Shown here piece by piece: positions 1 to 5,529 of a stretch of DNA of 13,671 bases; positions within the stretch are counted from its first letter, which is position 1; the number at the start of each line of letters is the position of its first letter. The stretch spans positions 1 to 13,671 of the forward strand of contig JANMTL010000105.1 in assembly GCA_031390425.1 (NCBI GenBank), written 5' to 3'. Below the pieces are notes generated by a model, which saw nothing but the letters and a program-made list of their open reading frames with translations, made no database searches and was not told the DNA's origin. The position numbers and the translations under genes were made by a program. The DNA comes from PBB1 sp031390425 (GTDB taxonomy: Bacteria; Pseudomonadota; Gammaproteobacteria; Burkholderiales; Burkholderiaceae_C).

Positions 1-1125
1 CAGCGGCCCGCCGGCCAGAATGAAAACGAACGACGGCAGGAAGGTGAAAAACGTCACCACCGCAGCCGCGAGGGCCCCCGCGAAAAACAATTCATCGGCT
101 CCGAACATCGGCTTCAACCAGCCGCCGACGAAGCCGACGAAGGCCACGACCATGATCAGCGGGCCGGGCGTGGTTTCGCCGAGCGCCAGACCGTCGATCA
201 TTTGTGCGCCGCTCAGCCACTGGTGCTGCTCGACCGCGCCTTGGTACACATACGGCAACACCGCATACGCGCCGCCGAAAGTCAGCAGCGCGGCCTTGGT
301 GAAGAACCAGCCCATCTGCGTCAACGTGCCCTGCACGCCCTGCGTCGCCAGCAGCGCGGCCATCGCCACGGCCCACAGGCCGAGGCCGACGGCCAGCACG
401 GAGATCAGGCGGCTGCGGCGAAACAGCGCGTGCGCGGGCGTCGGCGTGTCGTCGTCGATCAGCGCGCGGCCGTAGCTGTGCTTCGCACTGCCGTGGCCGC
501 CGCCGAGCGCGAACACCTGCGGCGCGTACTTCGCCCCGAAGTGGCCGATCAGCGCGGCGCCGACCACGATCGCCGGAAACGGCACCTGCAACGCGAAGAT
601 GGCGACGAACGCGGCGGCGGCGATCCCCCACATCCAGCGGTTGTTCAACGCCCGGCCGCCGATGCGGTGTGCCGCGTGCAGCACCAGCGCGGTGACGGCG
701 GGCTTGAGGCCGTAGAACACACCCGCCACCAGCGGCACATCACCAAAGCGCAGGTAGATCCAGCTCAGCGCAACCAGGATGAACAGCGACGGCAGCACGA
801 ACAGCCCGCCGGCCACGATGCCGCCCCAGGTGCGGTGCATCAGCCAGCCGATGTAGGTGGCGAGCTGCTGCGCCTCGGGGCCGGGCAGCACCATGCAGTA
901 GTTCAGCGCGTGCAGAAAGCGCTTCTCGCTGATCCAGCGTCGGCGCTCGACCAGCTCGGCATGCATGATGGCGATCTGCCCGGCCGGCCCGCCGAAGCTG
1001 ATGAAGCCCAGCTTGAGCCAAAAGCGCAGCGCTTCGGAGAAACCCACCGGAGCGGGAGCGGCGTCGCTCACGGACGCGTGGGCAAGATCTTGCGGCGGGT
1101 GCAGCGCATGCGGCGTGTCGGACAT
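1..1125 (-). CDS. chrA: Chromate transporter ChrA, C-terminus cut by window edge
   Basis: Inner-membrane transporter of the CHR superfamily; characterised members export chromate, and some homologues may handle other oxyanions. The frame is open from an ATG at 1125 to base 1, giving 375 residues; bidomain ChrA proteins are usually about 400-450 residues, so little is missing. Both CHR halves are visible. The first starts near residue 30, with FISFGGPAGQ at 41-50 and a PGPEAQQLATYIG segment at 81-93. The second starts near 265, with the matching LTFGGAYAVLPYV at 281-293 and GETTPGPLIM at 316-325. Hydrophobic segments alternate with a charged, His/Asp-rich linker near 210-230. The first 30 residues are polar, and no good ribosome-binding site precedes the ATG, so the start is less certain than the family. 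It is transcribed away from the protease gene. Whether the substrate is chromate cannot be read from sequence. Confidence 0.93.
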   Translation of the reverse strand, partial: MSDTPHALHPPQDLAHASVSDAAPAPVGFSEALRFWLKLGFISFGGPAGQIAIMHAELVERRRWISEKRFLHALNYCMVLPGPEAQQLATYIGWLMHRTWGGIVAGGLFVLPSLFILVALSWIYLRFGDVPLVAGVFYGLKPAVTALVLHAAHRIGGRALNNRWMWGIAAAAFVAIFALQVPFPAIVVGAALIGHFGAKYAPQVFALGGGHGSAKHSYGRALIDDDTPTPAHALFRRSRLISVLAVGLGLWAVAMAALLATQGVQGTLTQMGWFFTKAALLTFGGAYAVLPYVYQGAVEQHQWLSGAQMIDGLALGETTPGPLIMVVAFVGFVGGWLKPMFGADELFFAGALAAAVVTFFTFLPSFVFILAGGPL

Positions 1126-1274
1126 GTGCGGGATTGTGCTGGCGTCGCAGTAAAAGCCTGAGCCGCGCAGCGCGCCACGCACCGCGAGCTGCATGTGCGA
1201 AAGAAGTCGCGCATGGGCTGCCTGCGTGCGCCGCACACCCCGCAGCGGCACGCCCGACCCGCTAAGCTCACGCT

Positions 1275-1374
1275 CGAATCAAGTCCGCAAACCACGTGAA
1301 AGCGTGGGACGCAAAGCCTCCGGCCTACAGCGCACAGCAGCGCCACGGTAGCGGGGTTGCCGGTACCGCATTCG
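1275..1374 (+). promoter_or_regulatory. c-di-GMP-I (GEMM-I) riboswitch aptamer
   Basis: The RNA matches the GEMM-I consensus, a sensor of cyclic di-GMP. GCAAACC (1287-1293) leads into a hairpin, CCACGT-GAAA-GCGTGG (1292-1307), with a GNRA tetraloop. Then come the invariant core GGGACGCAAAGCC (1306-1318), the second stem with its receptor segment CCGGCCTA (1320-1327), and the closing strand GGTAGCGGGGTTGCC (1347-1361). CCTC 1317-1320 can pair with GGGG 1353-1356, and GCGC 1330-1333 with GCGC 1340-1343. CGAAT 1275-1279 and ATTCG 1370-1374 can form an outer P1 stem. One oddity: the base before GCAAACC is C (1286), where the consensus I recall has G. The aptamer sits directly upstream of the secreted protease, so it should tie that gene to c-di-GMP level. 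I see no clear promoter in the roughly 150 bases between it and chrA. Confidence 0.9.
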
Positions 1375-1381
1375 CGGGCTG

Positions 1382-1400
1382 GCCTCGAAACCAACGAGGC
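1382..1400 (+). promoter_or_regulatory. Riboswitch expression platform: SD-sequestering hairpin
   Basis: GCCTCG (1382-1387) and CGAGGC (1395-1400) form a perfect 6-bp stem with a 7-base loop. The right arm holds the Shine-Dalgarno core GAGG (1396-1399), 7 bases before the ATG at 1407. No run of T follows, so this is not a terminator; control is most likely at translation initiation. The same GAGGC arm could also pair with GCCTC at 1316-1320 inside the aptamer, which would give two mutually exclusive folds. Which fold c-di-GMP favours, and therefore whether the switch is ON or OFF, is not decided by the sequence. Confidence 0.6.
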
Positions 1401-1406
1401 ATTTCA

Positions 1407-3269
1407 ATGAAACCGAGCTATTTCTTCCCGACACCGGCGCTGCTTGCGGCCGTCTTGTGCAGCGCCGCGGGCACAGCACACGCCGACTTTCGCGCAGCCG
1501 CTGCTTCCTCGCCGACCGCATCGCTGACGGTGGAGTCGGTGACCCAGACCGATCGACTGATCGTCAAGTACCGCGGTGCAATGGGCGTCACATTGACGGC
1601 ACGTTCGCGCAACGCCGTGCTGGTGGCAGGCAACCGACAGGGTGTTCGCGTCGCCGGGCTTCGGCAACTTCACAACGGCGCGCATGTGATGCAACTGAGC
1701 CGCCGCATGAACGGCGGCGAAGTCGACACCCTGATCCAGAGCCTGCGCAGCGGCGACGCGGACATCGAGTACGCCGAGCCCGACCGCATCCTGCAGCCGA
1801 TGTACGTGCCCAACGACGCGCTCTACCCGCAGCAGTGGTCGCTGTCGGACGCGACGGGCGGCATCCGCGCACCGGCCGCGTGGGACAAGAGCACGGGAGG
1901 GGGAGTGACCATCGCGGTGATCGACACCGGCGTGCGACCGCACGCCGATCTGGTCGCGAACCTGCTGCCCGGCTACGACTTCGTCACCAGCCCGAGGATG
2001 GGCGCCGACGGCGGCGGCCGCGATGCCGATGCGTCGGACCCCGGTGATGGGGCTGTGGCGGGCGCGTGCGGTGCAGGCTCTGCGGCCTCCAGCAGTTCAT
2101 GGCACGGCACCCATGTCTCGGGAATCGCTGCGGCTGCGGGCGGCAACGGCGTCGGCCTGGCCGGCGTCGCCTTCGCTGCGCGCATTCTTCCGCTGCGCGC
2201 ACTCGGCCGCTGCGGCGGCTACACCTCGGATGTGGCGGACGCCATCGTCTGGGCCGCTGGCGGATCGGGGACCGGCCTGCCGCTGAACAACACCCCCGCG
2301 AAAGTCATCAACCTGTCGTTGGGCGGCACCGGCGCCTGCGACATCACCTCGCAAAACGCCATCAACGCCGCCCGCGCCAAAGGCGCCAGCGTGATCGTCG
2401 CCGCAGGCAACCAGAACACCAACGCGAGCGGCAGTTCACCGGCCAACTGCAGCGGTGTCATCGCGGTGGCGGCCGTCGGGAAAACGGGGGGCAAAGCGTC
2501 TTACTCGAACTTCGGCAGCAACGTCGCCGTGGCCGCCCCGGGCGGTGATTACGGAGCGGGCCTGGTCTCCACCTTCAATGCGGGCACCGCCACGCCCGGC
2601 GCCGACAGCTATGTCGCCTACATGGGCACTTCGATCGCCACCCCGATGGTCAGCGGCGTGGCCGCGCTGATGCTGTCGGCGAACCCGAAGCTGACACCCG
2701 ACCAGATCGCCTCGATGCTGAAGTCCAGCGCACGCACCTTCCCTGCGGCCTGCGTGGCCTGCGGCGCGGGCATCGTCGATGCAGACGCGGCGGTGATGCT
2801 GGCGCTTGCGGCAGCCCAAAGGACTGCCCCCGCCACACCTGTGACACCTTCGCAAGCGCCTTTACCGGCGCCTGCGCCTGCGCCCACTGCGGCCCCCGCA
2901 CCCAGCGCACCCACCGTGAAAGAAGCCGAGCCGAACAACAGCGTGGCCGCTGCACAGTGGATCGCATCGCTGCCCAGTGTGGTCTCGGGCGCCATCGGCA
3001 GCGGCGCCGACACCGATTACTTCAAGGTCTCGGTCGCGCCGGGCAAAAAGCTCACCATCACGCTGACGGCGGGCACGAACTCCGGCTTCGGCATCACCAT
3101 CTACACGACTGTCGGCAAGCCGATGCTGGCGGTGCCCGGCGCCGTCGGAAGGCGGCAACAGGTGCTGATCACCAACAGCGGCAGCGCACCGGCCGTGCTG
3201 GTGGTGCGCGTGCTCCGGTCGTTGGGCAGCCTCGGCAGCTACAAGCTGTCGCTGACGCCGATGCCGTGA
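1407..3269 (+). CDS. Secreted S8 subtilisin-like serine protease with PPC domain
   Basis: Exported endopeptidase of 620 residues. The ATG at 1407 is chosen because GAGG lies 7 bases upstream and a Sec signal peptide follows at once (MKPS..., hydrophobic 9-21, probable cleavage after AHA at 24-26); the frame is open further upstream but would run into the riboswitch. Residues 45-130 look like an I9-type propeptide. The peptidase domain (about 145-470) has Asp173 in VIAVIDTGV, His233 in HGTHVSGIAA, oxyanion Asn335 in AAGN and Ser409 in GTSIATPMVSG. Several Cys residues suggest disulfides. A Pro/Ala-rich linker (473-504) leads to a pre-peptidase C-terminal domain (EAEPNNS at 506-512 to the end), a module often removed after secretion by type II systems. 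It is a single gene, probably a general secreted protease under riboswitch control. No autotransporter barrel is present. Confidence 0.93.
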   Translation: MKPSYFFPTPALLAAVLCSAAGTAHADFRAAAASSPTASLTVESVTQTDRLIVKYRGAMGVTLTARSRNAVLVAGNRQGVRVAGLRQLHNGAHVMQLSRRMNGGEVDTLIQSLRSGDADIEYAEPDRILQPMYVPNDALYPQQWSLSDATGGIRAPAAWDKSTGGGVTIAVIDTGVRPHADLVANLLPGYDFVTSPRMGADGGGRDADASDPGDGAVAGACGAGSAASSSSWHGTHVSGIAAAAGGNGVGLAGVAFAARILPLRALGRCGGYTSDVADAIVWAAGGSGTGLPLNNTPAKVINLSLGGTGACDITSQNAINAARAKGASVIVAAGNQNTNASGSSPANCSGVIAVAAVGKTGGKASYSNFGSNVAVAAPGGDYGAGLVSTFNAGTATPGADSYVAYMGTSIATPMVSGVAALMLSANPKLTPDQIASMLKSSARTFPAACVACGAGIVDADAAVMLALAAAQRTAPATPVTPSQAPLPAPAPAPTAAPAPSAPTVKEAEPNNSVAAAQWIASLPSVVSGAIGSGADTDYFKVSVAPGKKLTITLTAGTNSGFGITIYTTVGKPMLAVPGAVGRRQQVLITNSGSAPAVLVVRVLRSLGSLGSYKLSLTPMP

Positions 3270-3450
3270 CAGCCGTCAGGACGCTGCACAGCTCGCCATC
3301 TACGATGCGCAGGACTTCGATGTCCTCGCGCTCAACACGGCCGAGCCGCCGCGCTGCCGCGACCGGATGAGGTCGCTCGAATACCATTGACTTCCAACGG
3401 GCTGCCGATGAAAAGCATCCGCACCACCGGTCTCGCACGAGGAAGTCAAT
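3270..3450 (+). other. Intergenic region before the J-domain/arsS operon
   Basis: These 181 bases hold no gene I can support. Short open frames exist on both strands. One plus-strand frame ending at the TGA near 3388-3390 reads like protein (DAQDFDVLALNTAEPP) but has no start codon, and its antisense is open as well. TTGACT at 3387-3392 resembles a sigma-70 -35 box, but only weak -10 candidates lie 16-18 bases further on. The protease gene has no T-tailed hairpin after it. The promoter of the downstream operon is expected here but not pinned down. Confidence 0.4.
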
Positions 3451-4530
3451 TTGGACACCAACAACGCCTTTGCCGAACTGGGCCTGGCACCGAGCGCGAC
3501 GGAAAAAGAAGTGAAGGCAGCGTGGCGCCGCCTCGTCTCGCAGTGGCATCCCGACCGCAACGACCACAGCGGCGCCGGCGCCCGGATGCAGCGCATCAAC
3601 GATGCGCTCGGGGAGATCCGGCGTTCGGGTTTCCGGGTCGCGCCGGGCGCCGCCCGGCACGCTGAAACGCGCACCGCGCCGCCGACCCCCGATGCCCGCA
3701 CCGACACCCACGCCGACACCTCCGACCCGCAGCGCCGCACCGTCAACCGCAAGATCAGGCTCACGCTCGAAGAAGCGGCGATGGGCTGCACCAGGGTCTT
3801 GCAGGGCAAGCTGACCGAGAGCTGCGCGACCTGTGCGGGCCTCGGCTTTCGTTTGCCGGGCGGCGCCTGCACCTCGTGCGACGGCTCCGGCGAGGTCCGG
3901 CAAGCCGCCTGGTTCGGCTGGGTCAACGCACGCACGCCGTGCGAGGCGTGCGGCGGTGGCGGCGCGGCCAAGCTGGCTTGTACGGACTGCGGCGAGACCG
4001 GCAAAGGGCAGACGCGCCGCTACAAGATCAGCGTGCGCATTCCGCATGGCGTGCGCAGCGGGGACCTGCTGCATGTCGACGGACGCCGCTCGCGTTCGGG
4101 TCACTCGCCGGTCGATCTGAACCTGCGTGTCGAGGTGCTGCAGCACGATTTCTTCGCGCTCGACAGCGACGGCACGGTGCGCTGCGAGATGCCGGTCGAC
4201 GGCTTCGCCTGGATCGCCAACCGATCGATCCGCGTGCCGACGCTGAGCGGCTTGCAGCCCGTGCAGCTCAGCCGCGACCGGCTCGCCTACCGTCTGAAGC
4301 AGCACGGCTTTCCGGTCGAGCGGCGCGGGGTGCGCGGCGACCACCTGGTCACGGTGCAGCCGATCTTTCCCGAGCGGCTCAGCACCGACCAAAACATCTT
4401 GCTCGACCAGTTGATCTCCGCGTCGTCGGGCCCGGACGGCCAGCCGACGCACGCGCGTCTGCGCGACTGGAATCGGGACTTCCGCGCCTGGGAAAAAAGC
4501 CGCCTGAAGCGCGACGCCGACGCTCGGTGA
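3451..4530 (+). CDS. DnaJ-like J-domain protein with four-repeat zinc-finger domain
   Basis: A 359-residue co-chaperone-like protein; J domains stimulate Hsp70/DnaK ATPase. The J domain (about 4-58) has HPD at 33-35. A Pro/Thr/Asp-rich linker (65-95) stands in place of the Gly/Phe region of classical DnaJ. The central zinc-binding part has four Cys pairs: C125/C128, C140/C143, C164/C167 and C177/C180, the first three in CxxCxGxG form. A DnaJ C-terminal beta domain follows (about 189-330). The start is TTG at 3451: GAGGA at 3439-3443 is ideally spaced, and the next in-frame Met (46) lies beyond the HPD motif. It is shorter than typical DnaJ (about 375) and diverged, so it is a specialised paralogue rather than the housekeeping chaperone. 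It begins a tight cluster, only 6 bases before arsS, which suggests a role in folding or assembling a product of that operon. Confidence 0.88.
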   Translation: MDTNNAFAELGLAPSATEKEVKAAWRRLVSQWHPDRNDHSGAGARMQRINDALGEIRRSGFRVAPGAARHAETRTAPPTPDARTDTHADTSDPQRRTVNRKIRLTLEEAAMGCTRVLQGKLTESCATCAGLGFRLPGGACTSCDGSGEVRQAAWFGWVNARTPCEACGGGGAAKLACTDCGETGKGQTRRYKISVRIPHGVRSGDLLHVDGRRSRSGHSPVDLNLRVEVLQHDFFALDSDGTVRCEMPVDGFAWIANRSIRVPTLSGLQPVQLSRDRLAYRLKQHGFPVERRGVRGDHLVTVQPIFPERLSTDQNILLDQLISASSGPDGQPTHARLRDWNRDFRAWEKSRLKRDADAR

Positions 4531-4536
4531 CCATCG

Positions 4537-5529
4537 ATGCACAAGACCTGGCCCCTGCTCGCCGCCACCGACTTCCCGCCACTGCAGCGCGATCGGCTCG
4601 CGACCCTGCAGGTCAACCTCGGCTACAAATGCAACCAGAGCTGCCTGCACTGCCACGTGAATGCCGGGCCGACGCGCACCGAAATGATGGACAGCGACAT
4701 TGTCGATCTGGTGCTCGAGGTGTTGCGCGTACGGCGTATCGAGACGCTGGACCTGACCGGCGGCGCACCCGAACTGAACGTTCATTTCCGCCGTTTGGTG
4801 CAGGCCGCTCGCGCCGACGGCGTGCAGGTGATCGACCGATGCAACCTGACCATCCTGTCCGAGCCCGGTCAAGAAGGCCTGGCGGAATTTCTCGCTGCGC
4901 ACCAGGTCAAGGTCGTCGCATCGCTGCCCTGCTATTCGGTCGCCAACGTGGACCGCCAGCGCGGCGACGGCGTGTTCGATCGCAGCATCGCGGGACTGCG
5001 TGAACTGAATGCGCTGGGCTACGGTGACAACGGCGGTGACGGGTCCAACGGCCTGACGCTGAACCTCGTCTACAACCCGCAAGGCGCGGTGCTGCCGCCG
5101 CCGCAGGCCGCGCTCGAAGCCGATTACAAGCGCGAGTTGGCGCAGCACTTCGGCATCCGCTTCAACCGGCTGTACACCCTCACCAACATGCCGATCCAGC
5201 GCTTCGGCAGCACGCTGGTCTCGAAGGGCACGTTCCAGAGCTACCTGCAACTGCTGAAGGGCGCCTACCGCGCCGAGAACCTCGGCACCGTGATGTGCAA
5301 TTCGATGCTCAGCGTCGATTGGCAGGGCGGTCTGTACGACTGCGACTTCAACCAGATGCTGGGCCTGCCAGCGCGTCTGCACGGCCGCCCGAAGCCGCAC
5401 CTGCGCGACCTGCTGTTGCAAGACGCCGCAGCCGAAACGATCCGCGTGGCCGACCACTGCTACGGCTGTACTGCCGGCCAGGGCAGCAGTTGCGGCGGCG
5501 CGCTCGACGCTTCCGCCCGGGCCGCTTGA
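4537..5529 (+). CDS. arsS: Arsenosugar biosynthesis radical SAM enzyme ArsS
   Basis: A 330-residue radical SAM protein of the ArsS family. Characterised members join a 5'-deoxyadenosyl group from SAM to dimethylarsenite, the committed step toward arsenosugars. The [4Fe-4S]/SAM site is CNQSCLHC (C32, C36, C39); the GGE-like segment is LTGGAPEL at 73-80. The C-terminal DUF3641-like region carries further Cys: C254 (MCNSML), C269 (YDCDF), and C308, C311 and C319 in HCYGCTAGQGSSC. Some relatives are annotated as selenoproteins in this C-terminal motif; here the codons are TGC/TGT, so this form is all cysteine. The ATG at 4537 lies 6 bases after the J-protein stop, and its TGA overlaps the next ATG by one base (TGATG), indicating translational coupling. 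The partner methyltransferase ArsM is not in the window, so arsenic as substrate rests on family assignment. Confidence 0.9.
   Translation: MHKTWPLLAATDFPPLQRDRLATLQVNLGYKCNQSCLHCHVNAGPTRTEMMDSDIVDLVLEVLRVRRIETLDLTGGAPELNVHFRRLVQAARADGVQVIDRCNLTILSEPGQEGLAEFLAAHQVKVVASLPCYSVANVDRQRGDGVFDRSIAGLRELNALGYGDNGGDGSNGLTLNLVYNPQGAVLPPPQAALEADYKRELAQHFGIRFNRLYTLTNMPIQRFGSTLVSKGTFQSYLQLLKGAYRAENLGTVMCNSMLSVDWQGGLYDCDFNQMLGLPARLHGRPKPHLRDLLLQDAAAETIRVADHCYGCTAGQGSSCGGALDASARAA

Noticed and set aside
202..1161. A long plus-strand open frame opposite chrA.
   Set aside because: It is low-complexity and Arg/His/Gln-rich with no motif; the minus-strand frame is an unmistakable CHR transporter.
1245..1275. 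GG/GC-like spacing considered as a sigma-54 promoter before the riboswitch.
   Set aside because: The GG-to-GC distance is wrong by two bases, and no TGC element of the proper form is present.
3270..3390. A short plus-strand frame reading DAQDFDVLALNTAEPP that ends near 3390.
   Set aside because: It has no start codon after the preceding stop and no recognisable family, and the antisense is equally open; not supported as a gene.
3169..5457. A very long open frame (about 760 codons) on the minus strand antisense to the J-protein and arsS.
   Set aside because: It is an effect of high GC at third codon positions; the product shows no family motif, while the plus-strand frames have clear domains.
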